Assembly: GCA_012512265.1 (NCBI GenBank) | Contig: JAAZEM010000079.1 | Coordinates: 1 to 64,000 of the forward strand | Direction: 5' to 3' | Origin: Armatimonadota bacterium | GTDB lineage: Bacteria; Armatimonadota; JAAZEB01 | DNA length: 64,000 nucleotides | Shown: in pieces, positions 28,301 through 37,150 of the stretch | Position numbering within the stretch: position 1 is the first letter of the stretch | Layout: every line of letters starts with the position of its first letter | Notes under the pieces: model-generated | Databases searched by the model: none | What the model saw: only the letters and a program-made list of their open reading frames with translations | Told to the model about the DNA's origin: nothing | Made by a program: the position numbers and the translations under genes

Positions 28301-28798
28301 ATGATGCTGCACGTACTCTGCGCTTTTGCACCCGCATGGAAATGCGCGCCGCGCGGCGCAATCCGCTGCCGCCAGGGAGATGAGCGGGGCGGAAGCCTGG
28401 TCGAGCTCGCCATCGTGTTGAGTGTGCTCTTGCTGTTGCTCCTCGGATGCGGCGAGTTGAGCGGTATCTACAAGGATTCCCTGGTGCTCTGTCAGGCGGC
28501 GCGCGAGGGCGCGCGCATCGCCGCCGTCGGCGCGACAGACAGTGCGATTGCAGCTCGGGTGCGCTCGGCGGCGCCCACCCTGGACCCGGGTCGGATTACC
28601 GTCGAGACGCGTTTTAGTGCCGATGACGGCGCGACCTTCCACGGAGTGCCGGGGGTGTCGGATGGGCGCAACGATATTCCCGCCGGCGCACTCATCCGGG
28701 TGCGTGCCACCTACCCACGGCGGCTCGCCACCCGGGTAGTGCTCCCGGGGTGGACGGAGGTAACGCTGCGATGCAACATGATCATCCAGCGGCAGTAG
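28301..28798 (+). CDS. TadE-like pseudopilin (first copy)
   Basis: The 165-residue protein has a 30-residue basic N-terminal part, then GGSLVELAIVLSVLLLLLLG. This is the TadE/TadF signature: small residues before a Glu at +5 of the mature helix. The C-terminal part is a small periplasmic domain. TadE-like proteins are minor pseudopilins needed for pilus assembly. The ATG at 28301 and the adjacent ATG at 28304 are both possible, with GAGGGAG just upstream. It overlaps the next tadE-like gene by 28 bp. Confidence 0.82.
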   Translation: MMLHVLCAFAPAWKCAPRGAIRCRQGDERGGSLVELAIVLSVLLLLLLGCGELSGIYKDSLVLCQAAREGARIAAVGATDSAIAARVRSAAPTLDPGRITVETRFSADDGATFHGVPGVSDGRNDIPAGALIRVRATYPRRLATRVVLPGWTEVTLRCNMIIQRQ

Positions 28799-29235
28799 GA
28801 CGGCGACGGCGCGAACGTGGCGCCGCGCTGGTAGAGTGCGCTTTGGTGGTGCCTTTTCTCGCGCTTCTCGTCCTGGGAACGGTTGAGATCGGGCGGCTCA
28901 CGCGGAGCCAGCTGGCCCTGGCGCAGGCCGCTCGGGAAGGCGCCCAGTCGGCCGCGCGGGGATATTCCATCGAGCGGTGCGCGGCCCGCGTGCTGAATAC
29001 GGCGGAGCACAGTGGGTTGATCCGCGCCAATGTGCACACGATTACTTTAGAGTGGAGCACCGATGGTGGTACCTGGGAGACGCTCGCGAATAGCCCGAGC
29101 GGCACGGAGAACGCTTCTCGCCGGGGCCACCTGGTGCGTGTCCGCGTGCGCTACCGGCACCCGCTCATCAGCCGGCTGGTCTTCCCCGGAAGCCAGCGCG
29201 AGATGAGCCAGGTGATGGTGGCCCGAAGGCAGTAG
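28771..29235 (+). CDS. TadE-like pseudopilin (second copy)
   Basis: The 154-residue paralogue of the preceding gene carries RGAALVECALVVPFLALLVLG, the same pseudopilin helix with Glu at +5. The ATG at 28771 lies inside the end of the previous gene and is preceded by GGAGGT, so the two are coupled by overlap. The visible locus ends here without Flp major pilin, CpaC secretin or prepilin peptidase. Confidence 0.82.
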   Translation: MQHDHPAAVGRRRRERGAALVECALVVPFLALLVLGTVEIGRLTRSQLALAQAAREGAQSAARGYSIERCAARVLNTAEHSGLIRANVHTITLEWSTDGGTWETLANSPSGTENASRRGHLVRVRVRYRHPLISRLVFPGSQREMSQVMVARRQ

Positions 29236-29290
29236 CCACAAAGGCGGGGGCGGCGCGGTCTGCCGTGCCCTGGCGGCACCGCGAACCGCG

Positions 29291-29354
29291 GGAGGCACGT
29301 GCCTCCGAGACGAACGGCACTAGAAGACGAGGGCTCGAACCAGCCGTTCGTCTC
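29291..29354. repeat. perfect palindrome and long inverted repeat after the Tad locus
   Basis: GGAGGCACGTGCCTCC (29291-29306) is a perfect 16-bp palindrome. Directly after it GAGACGAACGGC (29307-29318) has its exact reverse complement at 29343-29354, with a 24-nt spacer. The 12-bp stem could end the Tad transcript. There is no T-run. Confidence 0.6.
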
Positions 29355-29478
29355 CCGCCCCTGATGCAGGGGGGGACGGGTGACATCCGCCCCTAATCGC
29401 GTAGGACGGCCGCCTTTTCAGAGAGGAGCGGCCCATTTCCGGGGCTGAATGCCAGAAGAGAGTGGGAGGGAGACGAGG

Positions 29479-29961
29479 ATGGTTATTCTGGCTATCATGC
29501 CGTTGGTTCTACTGACGATTGCCATTCTGGGGCTCACCGGGATCATCCAGGTGGAGTTCATGCGGGACTGGTCGCGCGATATGAGGCGTGCTCTTCTGGC
29601 GGGGACGATTGCTGTGGGGTCAGTACTCTACCTGTACCATGGCTCCTACTGTGAGGTCGTCTCCCCGGATGGTCATTATCGCGCCAGCATTCGGTATAAC
29701 GGCTTGCTCCTGCGCGCCGGCATGGAGGATCCCGAGGTGGCGATCGAGGGCGCCGGCCGTGATGGCCTCTACGTGGTGGCTCGCCAGAAGCTGGATGCAA
29801 CAAACGGTTGGCCGCAGCGCCTGGTGTGGCATCCGGATGGCCGGCGCGTCGCGTGCGTGCAGCAGCAGCAGGGAATGCCTCCCTATTGCCGCGTCGTCCG
29901 CATCTCTCCGCACGTCGCTGTCTCGTGGTACCAGCGCGTGGAGAGCCTGGAGAGACCATAG
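29479..29961 (+). CDS. uncharacterised membrane protein
   Basis: I do not recognise this 160-residue protein. Two hydrophobic segments (residues 2-24 and about 41-56) are followed by an extracytoplasmic or cytoplasmic part with SPDGHYRASIRYNG and WHPDGRRVACVQQQQ, reminiscent of single beta-propeller blades. The ATG at 29479 is preceded by GGAGGGAGACGAGG. It stands alone between the Tad locus and the convergent proA-like gene. Confidence 0.6.
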   Translation: MVILAIMPLVLLTIAILGLTGIIQVEFMRDWSRDMRRALLAGTIAVGSVLYLYHGSYCEVVSPDGHYRASIRYNGLLLRAGMEDPEVAIEGAGRDGLYVVARQKLDATNGWPQRLVWHPDGRRVACVQQQQGMPPYCRVVRISPHVAVSWYQRVESLERP

Positions 29962-30017
29962 CCGCAGGCGGGGGCGGGCATTGGCGCGCCGATGCCTGCC
30001 CCTGCCCGCAGTTCCTG

Positions 30018-31520
30018 TTAGCGATGCACGTTGGGATCGGTCTGCGTCACGCGCAGGCGGATAGTGTAGACGCCATCCCCGGTCAGAATGCCCCCGCGCC
30101 CGAAAAGCCGTCCGAACTGCCAGTTGGAGAGGCCCAGCTCCGGGCGGCGCAGCGCGTACTGCCCGTCCACCCAGCGGGTGAACCCGTTGCCCACGAAGGG
30201 GGCGTTCACGATTCGGAAGAAGCGCGCATACGCCTCCTCGCTCTTCGTGATCAGCGAGGCGACGAACTGCGGGCTCTGTGCGTTGAAGTGGGCGACCGCT
30301 TCATCGACGTCGCGCACGACCCGTAGCGTGACCTCCGGAGTCTGCTCCCACTCCCACTCATGGCCCATGCGGTCGGAAGCGATCTTCTCCGCGACGAGCT
30401 CCTCGACCTCGCCGCCAGCGCGCAGCATCTTCGCCTTCGTCTGGAACAGCTCTGCCGGAACGAACTCCTCGGATCCCTCTACGACGTGCAGCTTGTAGCC
30501 ATGCCCCAGTTTCTCACCGCGCTCGCGCAGGGCTGCCAGGAGTGCCGGCACCAGATCGCCCGCTCGTGCCTGTGGAATGCACACCGTGTTCACGGTGTTG
30601 CACACCTTGCGGTCAAGAGAATGGAAGAGTGCCAGGCGAAACTCCTCGGCATCGGCGGTCTCGTCCGCGATGATCCAGGCGCCGCCGGTGCCGTGGAGGC
30701 TGACGGGCACGCCGGCCTGGCGCGCGATGCTCCCCAGTTGGTCGACGGCGCGCCCGGATCCGCGCGCGACCGCGAGGCCCAGCTTGGGATGCGAGAAGAG
30801 CGCCCACCCGGCGGAGTGCTCCGGGCTCTCGATGAGGACCACGCACCCCTCGGGAAGGCCAGCCGCCGCGAGGGCGGGTTCCAGCGCGTGCGCCATGATC
30901 GCCTTGGCGGTGCCCAGGGCGTCGCTTCCAATGCGCATCACCGTGGTGTTGCCACTGCGGAGCACGCCGGTTGCGTCGGCAAAGACGTTGGGCCGGCCTT
31001 CAAAGACGAAGCCCACCACGCCCAGGCCGCTGAGGACCTGTTCCACCTTCCACCCGGGGTGGGTGATGGTATCGATCACGCGGTCGCGCAGCGAGGGCGT
31101 ATTCCGCCAATCCTTGAGGCCCTGGATCATGTCCTGACGCATCTTATCGCTGGCGACCAGGCGGGTGGTGGAACGTCCGCGCGCTCGGGCGCGTTCCACA
31201 TCGGCGGCGTTTGCCTCGGCGATCCGGCTCCAGATCTGGTCGTCGGTCAGACGGGCTGCCAGTTCATCATAGAAGCGGTCAATGGCTGCATCCGGCACAT
31301 CGCCGAGCGCCTGGAAGGCGGCATACGCCCGGGTCACCGCGGCATCGACCAGGTCGTGCTGCTCGCGTGGGATCCGGAGGACTTCCCCCGTCCCCTGCAG
31401 AACGACCAACTGATCGCCGGGTTGGTACTGCTTCACAATCTCATCTGGCACCGTCGTGATCCCGCCGCTATACAACACCTGCATTCCCTGAGTCAGCTTC
31501 ATCGGAGCGTCCACTGGCAT
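30018..31520 (-). CDS. proA: glutamate-5-semialdehyde dehydrogenase-like protein
   Basis: NADPH-dependent reduction of glutamyl-5-phosphate in proline synthesis is the family role. The 500-residue protein has an extra N-terminal stretch of about 70 residues and then the aldehyde-dehydrogenase fold. FEGRPNVFADATGVLRSGN corresponds to the cofactor region, and DRKVCNTVNTVCIP near 293-306 carries the catalytic Cys. It is divergent: the usual HGEGNCH reads HGTGGAWI. I call it ProA-like because of length and order. No proB is adjacent, but proC lies at 41957-42775. The ATG at 31520 has only a poor ribosome binding site. Confidence 0.7.
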   Translation of the reverse strand: MPVDAPMKLTQGMQVLYSGGITTVPDEIVKQYQPGDQLVVLQGTGEVLRIPREQHDLVDAAVTRAYAAFQALGDVPDAAIDRFYDELAARLTDDQIWSRIAEANAADVERARARGRSTTRLVASDKMRQDMIQGLKDWRNTPSLRDRVIDTITHPGWKVEQVLSGLGVVGFVFEGRPNVFADATGVLRSGNTTVMRIGSDALGTAKAIMAHALEPALAAAGLPEGCVVLIESPEHSAGWALFSHPKLGLAVARGSGRAVDQLGSIARQAGVPVSLHGTGGAWIIADETADAEEFRLALFHSLDRKVCNTVNTVCIPQARAGDLVPALLAALRERGEKLGHGYKLHVVEGSEEFVPAELFQTKAKMLRAGGEVEELVAEKIASDRMGHEWEWEQTPEVTLRVVRDVDEAVAHFNAQSPQFVASLITKSEEAYARFFRIVNAPFVGNGFTRWVDGQYALRRPELGLSNWQFGRLFGRGGILTGDGVYTIRLRVTQTDPNVHR

Positions 31521-31658
31521 CCCCCCAAGAGCAATCTCGCGCCGGGCGCATCCAATCTGCCCGGCCACTACTCTGTTGGCGGCGGGCGCCCGTTTTCCCT
31601 GCGTGCCAGCGCGCCGGAGGCCCTCGGGAACTTGCCCCGTGCGCCGGCCGGCCGCGAG

Positions 31659-31994
31659 CTATGGGCTGAGAAGGACCCAGATCACCGCTACGATGGAGAG
31701 GACGATAGGAATGAAGGCACATCCGTAGAGCCGTCGCGAAATGCGGAGACGTTGGGGCGCCACGCCTGCGTCCTCCTTCCGCTGGCCTTCTTCGAGCGCG
31801 AGGAGACACGCGGCGGCCAGCTGCGCCCGATGCTCGGGGTCATCTCCGATAGTCTTGAAGAGATCGATGAGGCCCAGGACCAGGTCGCGGGCATAGGGAT
31901 CGACGGTCATGACCATGAGGGTGCGCCGGGCTTCTTCGAGCTGATCACCCGACATCGTTGCTGTCGTCAACACCAGTTTGCGCATGGCTTCCAC
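31659..31994 (-). CDS. uncharacterised tail-anchored small protein
   Basis: I do not recognise this 111-residue protein. A soluble helical part (residues 10-80; QLEEARRTLMVMTVDPYARD) ends in a single hydrophobic segment at the C-terminus (CAFIPIVLSIVAVIWVLL), suggesting a tail-anchored or membrane-attached protein. GTG at 31994 is supported by AAGGAG 8 bp upstream. It is transcribed divergently from the SIS isomerase gene. Confidence 0.65.
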   Translation of the reverse strand: MEAMRKLVLTTATMSGDQLEEARRTLMVMTVDPYARDLVLGLIDLFKTIGDDPEHRAQLAAACLLALEEGQRKEDAGVAPQRLRISRRLYGCAFIPIVLSIVAVIWVLLSP

Positions 31995-32128
31995 GCTTGC
32001 GGCTCCTTACCGTCCGATAGGGCGGCTCCTTCGGGAACATACCACGCGGGGGGCGTTGGGAAACGCGCTTATCAGGCCCGGTTGCCGGATCCGGCTGGCC
32101 CTGTGAGGCCGATCAGTACCTCGCTTGG

Positions 32129-32157
32129 TTGACGGTCCTCAGGAATGCTGGTATGAT
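32129..32157 (+). promoter_or_regulatory. promoter of the SIS isomerase gene
   Basis: TTGACG (32129-32134), 17 bp, TATGAT (32152-32157). The start near 32164 gives a leader of about 52 nt with AGGGGAG before the ATG at 32216. Confidence 0.8.
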
Positions 32158-32215
32158 ACGAGCGTCAACCTGCAGATGCATCCGGTCGATAGACCCGGGT
32201 GAGGGGAGACGGCGA

Positions 32216-32800
32216 ATGCCTCTAACGGACAGAGACCTACTCGCGCAGTTGGCTGAGGTGGAGGCCGTGGCGCGACACCTGCGCGAGCGGCTGGGCGAGA
32301 TACGTACCCTCGCGGCGGTGATCCAGCGAGCGATCCGCGCCGGGCATAAGGTGCTGACCTGCGGGAACGGAGGCAGCGCGGCGGAGGCGGCGCATCTGGC
32401 GACGGAGCTGCTGGGCCGCTATAAAGGCGACCGGCCGGCACTACCCGCGGTGGCGCTTAACACGGACGGCGCCCTCCTCACCTGCATCGGCAACGATTTC
32501 GGCTACGACGCTCTCTTTACCCGGCAGGTCGCGGGTCTCGGCCAGGCGGGGGATGTTCTGGTGCTCTTCACCACGAGTGGCAACTCGCGCAACCTGGTAG
32601 ATGCGGCGCGCGTGGCGAAGGCGCAGGGCCTTTTCACCGCTGCGCTCCTGGGTAAGGATGGAGGCGCGCTGCGCGGCATCGCCGATTGGGAGCTCTTGCT
32701 CCCGTTCTCAGAGACGGCGCGCGTGCAGGAAGGCCATCTGATGGTCATCCATCTCCTCTCAGAGCTACTGGAGGAGTATCCATCCGGCGGCAGTGAATAG
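32216..32800 (+). CDS. gmhA: phosphoheptose isomerase, SIS domain
   Basis: The 194-residue SIS-domain protein resembles sedoheptulose-7-phosphate isomerase. GNGGSAAEAAHLATEL (near 48-63) is the GmhA signature, and TTSGNSRNL (near 117-125) is the SIS phosphate loop. GmhA makes D-glycero-D-manno-heptose 7-phosphate for lipopolysaccharide core or S-layer glycans. No other heptose gene is near, so a related SIS isomerase role cannot be excluded. Confidence 0.85.
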   Translation: MPLTDRDLLAQLAEVEAVARHLRERLGEIRTLAAVIQRAIRAGHKVLTCGNGGSAAEAAHLATELLGRYKGDRPALPAVALNTDGALLTCIGNDFGYDALFTRQVAGLGQAGDVLVLFTTSGNSRNLVDAARVAKAQGLFTAALLGKDGGALRGIADWELLLPFSETARVQEGHLMVIHLLSELLEEYPSGGSE

Positions 32801-32818
32801 GCTTGCGTCCCAAGCGTA

Positions 32819-34448
32819 TCAGCCCTTGAGAGCTGCCGGCGCCTCCAGCCACTCCGGTGTGCCCGGAGCCGGGACAAACACGGTGTGCCCCTCCAGCCGC
32901 GCGCGCTCCCTTCGGATCGCCATCAACACGATATCATCGCGCAGCCGGTTGTAGCTGTACGCGATCACTGAGTCGTAGAGGACGCTCAGGAGCACCTCCG
33001 GCGGGCGGTCCGCGTTCCGGGCCACAAGGTCGCTCACCCGCTCCAGTCCCAAGAGACCATCATCGCCACACGCATCCGGCAAGCCGTCCGTGTAGAGGAA
33101 GAGCAGGTCGCCCTCCTCAAGCCGCGTATCGATCCGGGAGTAGGTGCCGGCTGGAATGCCGAAAAATGCGGGCCCATCAAGGGGCAGGACCTCCATTCGC
33201 CTCTCGGCGGCATGCCACAAGAGCGGTTGCTCGTGGCCTGCACTTGCGCAGCGGAGCCGGCCGGTATCGCGTTCGAGAACGCCAAGGAAGACGGTGAGGA
33301 TCCGGTCGGGATCCAGAGCGGTGATTGGGCGGCGCGCCTCCGCGAGGACGCGCTCGGGGTGCTGCGGGTCCTGGAGAAGCAGTGCCATGAGCGTATGCTG
33401 CGCCTGGGCAGCCAGGACCGCCGCGTCCAGCCCCTTACCGCCCACGTCGCCCACCACCACGCCAACCCGGCGCGGATCGATCTCGATCAGGTTGTAGAAG
33501 TCACCGCCAACATCGGCCTCGACGAGCGCGGGACGATAGCTGTGCGCGATGGCATAGCCCGGCACCCGCTCTTCCTCGCGAGGGAGCAGCGTGCTTTGGA
33601 AACGCTGGGCGATCTGCTTCTCGCGGTGATACGCCTCTTCTGCTTGCCGCTGTGCCTGGCGGAGCGCCGCCTCGGCCTGCTTCCGCTCGGTAATGTCGCG
33701 AATCAGCCCCGTGAAATGGACGTGGTCCGCGAGGCGGACTTCGCTGACCGCCAGATCCATTGGGAAGAGGGTGCCATCCTTGCGCTGCCCGATGACCTCC
33801 CCGGCCGATGCCGATGATGTGTGCCTGGCCCGTGGCAAGGTAGCGCCGGATGAAGTCGGTATGCTGGCTGCGGTACGGTTCCGGCATCAGGATGGAGACG
33901 TTTTGCCCAATCGCCTCCTCTGGCGCGTAACCGAAGATGCGCGCCGCCGCCGGGTTGAACGACTCGATGATCCCCTCTTCATCGATGGTGATGATCCCCT
34001 CGACGGCGGTCTCGATGGCGGCGCGTGCCTTCATCTCGCTCTCAATGAGCTCCTCATCGGCATGTTTATGCGCGGTGATATCGGCGACCAGGAGGGCAAC
34101 GGCATGCACCACGCCATCGCGGTGCAGGGGGCCCAGGCGGATCTCCACCCAGCGGTTCCCGGCTTCCGGCACCCGGATCTCTTCGCGAAGGGTCGCGCCG
34201 GCGGCTGCCCGATCCAGGAGGGGGAGCAGGGATGCGGTCATGCTGTCGCTGAGGCACGCGGGCAGCGGGGCGTTCAGGGGGCCGTCTATCCCCAGGAGCT
34301 GCCCGAACAGGCTGTTGGCTGCTGTGACATGGAACGAGGGGACACTGACGATACCGGCGCCCACCGGCGCTTGCGTCAGGAACTCCTCTGCCGCTTCTGG
34401 CGGAAAAGAGAGCTGCTTCCTTCTGTCGTCCTCGCTCCGATCTCCCAT
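32819..34448 (-). pseudogene. PAS-PAS-SpoIIE-type phosphatase, frameshifted
   Basis: Sensor phosphatase that would act on an anti-sigma-antagonist pathway. The reading starts at 34448 (GAGGG upstream) and holds a first PAS region (about 20-130) and a second PAS domain (about 145-260; SFNPAAARIFGYAPEEAIG). At the C4 run 33799-33802 the frame breaks inside the second PAS, in the natural sequence IIGIGR-EVIGQRKDG. Deleting one base joins it to the second half: the rest of PAS (PMDLAVSEV), a coiled coil and the SpoIIE/PP2C domain (EADVGGDFYNL, GDVGGKGLDAA, GDLLFLYTDGLPDA). The intact protein would be 542 residues. It is either a genuine pseudogene or a sequencing error. Confidence 0.8.
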
Positions 34449-34501
34449 ATTCCCTCGCGGTATACGCTCTGCGTTCCAGAGAAGCCGCGCCATCGTAAAC
34501 G

Positions 34502-34530
34502 ATTATACCCGACGGCGTGCTGTGCGTCAA
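34502..34530 (-). promoter_or_regulatory. promoter of the PAS/SpoIIE gene
   Basis: Minus strand TTGACG (34525-34530), 17 bp, TATAAT (34502-34507). The start near 34495 gives a leader of about 47 nt to the ATG at 34448. An in-frame ATG at 34493 would be nearly leaderless and lacks a ribosome binding site. Confidence 0.8.
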
Positions 34531-34653
34531 AACCGAGGGCAGGGAGGGCAAGCGCGGGTGGGGACCAAATCTGAAGGCGCGCCTCGTGAAGGTGGAAAAA
34601 GCGCACCGCGGCCGGCTCGAAAGGGCAAGCCGACCGCGGCGTCAAGTGGTTTC

Positions 34654-34662
34654 CAGGGTCCG
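34654..34662 (+). repeat. 9-bp target-site duplication, left copy
   Basis: CAGGGTCCG directly abuts the left end of element B. The same 9 bp lie directly after its right end at 34901-34909. Confidence 0.75.
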
Positions 34663-34900
34663 CTGGGATTCCGAGATAAGGAGCAGGCTGCCCGCACGCG
34701 CGGAGCTCGAAGCTCCGTGCTGCTTTCCGGCAAAGCCCTTTCAGGGCTTCCCCTCCCAGCCACCGCCGTTTTGCAACGTCTGGGAGTATCCCCAACCCAG
34801 CCCGGCAGGGCCTCGCTCACAAGCAGCGCGGTGACTTATCGCCGCGCGCCGGGTTGCTCAATGCCTCCGTGGCTTCGGATTCCTTATCTCGGAATCCCAG
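34663..34900 (-). mobile_element. MITE-like 238-bp inverted-repeat element, copy B
   Basis: The terminal 20 bp (34663-34682 and 34881-34900, CTGGGATTCCGAGATAAGGA) are perfect inverted repeats. Exactly 9 bp (CAGGGTCCG) are duplicated on both sides, the mark of a transposition event. Length (238 bp) equals copy A at 1707-1944, in opposite orientation, with about 87% identity and no indels. The inner hairpin of copy A is kept with one mismatch. The right end is 14 bp from the hisG stop codon, so the element could act as the hisG terminator. No transposase is encoded; mobilisation in trans is inferred. Confidence 0.88.
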
Positions 34901-34909
34901 CAGGGTCCG
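34901..34909 (+). repeat. 9-bp target-site duplication, right copy
   Basis: CAGGGTCCG directly follows element B and matches 34654-34662 exactly. It lies between the element and the hisG stop codon. Confidence 0.75.
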
Positions 34910-34914
34910 CGAGA

Positions 34915-35793
34915 TCAGTAGACGACCATGGTGAGGGGATAAGCAGCAATTCCCTCTGCGCCCGCGCGCTTCAGCTCGGGCACCAGATCCCGAACTTTCC
35001 GCGGGTCGAGGATCGTCTCCATGGCGACCCACTCGGGGTCGGAAAGCGTCGAGATCGTCGGCTTCCGCAAGGCAGGCAGAACGTTGATCACCGCATCCAG
35101 GTCGCGCCGGCGAACATTCATCTTCAATCCGACGAGATCCTGGGCATTGATGGCGCCCTGCAGCAGCATCGCCAGGTTTTCTGCCTTCTTCCGCTTCCAG
35201 GGATCCTCCCAGGAGCGGTGGTTGGCAACAAAGCGCGTCGTGCTCTTCATCAATTCGAAGGCGATGCGAAGGCCGTTGGCCCGGAGCGAGTTCCCCGTCT
35301 CGGTGTTGGCGACGATGGCATCGGCGAGATCGGGCACCTTCATCTCGCAGGCGCCCCACGAGAACTCCACCTGAGCGTCCACCTCATGAGTGGCCAGCCA
35401 CATCTTCGTGAGCTCGACGTACTCCGTGGCGATGCGCTTGCCCTGAAGCTCGCGCACATCCTGGATCGGATCATCCTTGTGCACGGCGCAGACAATGCGC
35501 ACAGGGCCGAAGCCCACTTTGGCGTAGACCAACTCCCCAACCTGCACCAGATCGGCGCCAGAAGAGAGGATCCAGTCGTATCCGGTAAGGCCGCAGTCAA
35601 TGATGCCATCCTCAATGTAGCGCGGAATCTCCTGCGGGCGGATGAGAAGACCGGACAGCTCAGGGTCGTCCATGTCGACATGGTAGGAGCGACCGTTCAC
35701 TGACAGGTTGTATCCGGCTTTACGGAAAAGGCCAAAAGTCGATTCCTGCAGGCTCCCTTTTGGAAGCCCAATCTTGAGCACGCGTTTGTCCAC
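34915..35793 (-). CDS. hisG: ATP phosphoribosyltransferase, long form
   Basis: First enzyme of histidine synthesis, joining ATP and PRPP. The 292-residue product starts KIGLPKGSLQESTFGLFRKAG, has the PRPP-binding region (about 150-180) and the extra C-terminal ACT-like regulatory domain (about 215-290) of the long, self-regulated form that works without HisZ. GTG at 35793 has GAGGA 8-9 bp upstream. No other his gene is adjacent. Element B is inserted directly downstream. Confidence 0.94.
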   Translation of the reverse strand: MDKRVLKIGLPKGSLQESTFGLFRKAGYNLSVNGRSYHVDMDDPELSGLLIRPQEIPRYIEDGIIDCGLTGYDWILSSGADLVQVGELVYAKVGFGPVRIVCAVHKDDPIQDVRELQGKRIATEYVELTKMWLATHEVDAQVEFSWGACEMKVPDLADAIVANTETGNSLRANGLRIAFELMKSTTRFVANHRSWEDPWKRKKAENLAMLLQGAINAQDLVGLKMNVRRRDLDAVINVLPALRKPTISTLSDPEWVAMETILDPRKVRDLVPELKRAGAEGIAAYPLTMVVY

Positions 35794-35909
35794 AGCAGTT
35801 AGTCCTCGTTCACAAAAGTAAGGGCAGAACCACCCAACACCCTCTGCTTTCGCGGTGCAATGGCACGTCTCCTCCCTGATACAGGAACAAAGGGGGCTTC
35901 CACTGGGGG

Positions 35910-35938
35910 TTTTCAGCCGCGTGCAGTCGTGGTATACT
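35910..35938 (+). promoter_or_regulatory. promoter of the HtrA-like protease gene
   Basis: TTTTCA (35910-35915), 17 bp, TATACT (35933-35938). Transcription should start near 35945, about 39 nt before the ATG at 35984. The -35 box is weak, so activation or another sigma factor is possible. Confidence 0.55.
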
Positions 35939-35983
35939 GCAGAAGGCGCCTGCCTGCCAGGCGTGTTAGGGAGTGAGGCTTAG

Positions 35984-37060
35984 ATGCAGCACAGGAGCCT
36001 AGTCGCATTGTTCTTGGCCGCGCTGCTGGGTGCAGCCGTGGGAACTGGAGTGACGCTTAGGCTGACTCGAACGGCTACACCGGTTCAGACGCCGGCGCCG
36101 CCAGTGCAGCCGCCTCTGCAGCCCACGGGCACGGTCGATCCGGTGGTGAGCATCGTCAAGCGGATTGCGCCGGCGGTCGTCTCGATCCAAACGCTCACCC
36201 CCGGGGAGCAGACCTTCTTCGGAGTGACGCCACCGCGGGAAGGGCAGGGATCAGGAGTGATTGTCACCCCCGATGGCCGAATTCTGACGAATAGCCACGT
36301 GGTGGCCGGCTCGGCCGAGATTCGCGTGCGCCTCTCCAATGGAGAGACGCTGCCTGGCAGGCTTATCGGCCAGGATCGGCGCAGCGACATCGCAGTAGTG
36401 CAGGTGCAGGGTCGCAACTTGCCGACTGCGCCCCTGGGCGACTCATCCGCGCTCCAGGTTGGCGAGGCGGTGGTGGCGATTGGCAACCCGATGGGCTTCC
36501 AGAGCACGGTGACCACGGGCGTGGTGAGCGCGTTGAACCGGACGCTGGAGCCCCAGCCGGGGACCGTGCTGGAGGATATGATCCAGACGGATGCGGCGAT
36601 CAACCCGGGCAACTCTGGGGGGCCGCTGGTGAACTCCCGTGGCGAGGTGGTCGGGATCAACACGCTGATCATCTCCACGGCGCAGGGGCTTGGCTTCGCC
36701 ATTCCGATCAACGGCGCGCAGCGCGTGGCCGAGCAGCTTGTCGAGCGCGGGCGTGTCGTCCGGCCGTGGCTTGGAGTGGCCACGGTTCCCCTCCCGGAGG
36801 AGATGGCGGCCGCGGTGGGCCTGCCTGTTGGCACGGGGGCCTATGTGGCGGAGGTTTTCCCCGGCAGCCCGGCGGCTCGGGCGGGAATTGAGCGTGGCGA
36901 TATCCTGGTGCGCGCGGGCGGTCAACTGCTTCGCGGTACCGATGCACTGCGAGAAGTGATCCAGAGCCGGCAGGTGGGGGCCCAAATCACCGTGGAACTC
37001 CTACGCGACGGCGAGAGGATCGAAATACCGGTCCGCCTGGGAGAAGCACCAGTACCCTGA
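35984..37060 (+). CDS. HtrA/DegP-family serine protease
   Basis: Envelope quality-control protease. The 358-residue protein has an N-terminal membrane anchor or signal (residues 5-26), a Pro-rich linker, the trypsin-like domain with triad His105 (TNSHVVAG), Asp135 (RRSDIAVV) and Ser211 (NPGNSGGPL), and a single C-terminal PDZ domain (about 260-350; PGSPAARAGIERGDILVRAGG). One PDZ matches DegS/HtrA rather than two-PDZ DegP. Confidence 0.93.
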   Translation: MQHRSLVALFLAALLGAAVGTGVTLRLTRTATPVQTPAPPVQPPLQPTGTVDPVVSIVKRIAPAVVSIQTLTPGEQTFFGVTPPREGQGSGVIVTPDGRILTNSHVVAGSAEIRVRLSNGETLPGRLIGQDRRSDIAVVQVQGRNLPTAPLGDSSALQVGEAVVAIGNPMGFQSTVTTGVVSALNRTLEPQPGTVLEDMIQTDAAINPGNSGGPLVNSRGEVVGINTLIISTAQGLGFAIPINGAQRVAEQLVERGRVVRPWLGVATVPLPEEMAAAVGLPVGTGAYVAEVFPGSPAARAGIERGDILVRAGGQLLRGTDALREVIQSRQVGAQITVELLRDGERIEIPVRLGEAPVP

Positions 37061-37150
37061 TTTAGTAAGCGAAATGATGGCACCGATGGGGAAGAACGGA
37101 ATCGGAGCCCGATGGTCCCCTCAGCGGGGCGTGCGCAAGGAGAGAGATAG

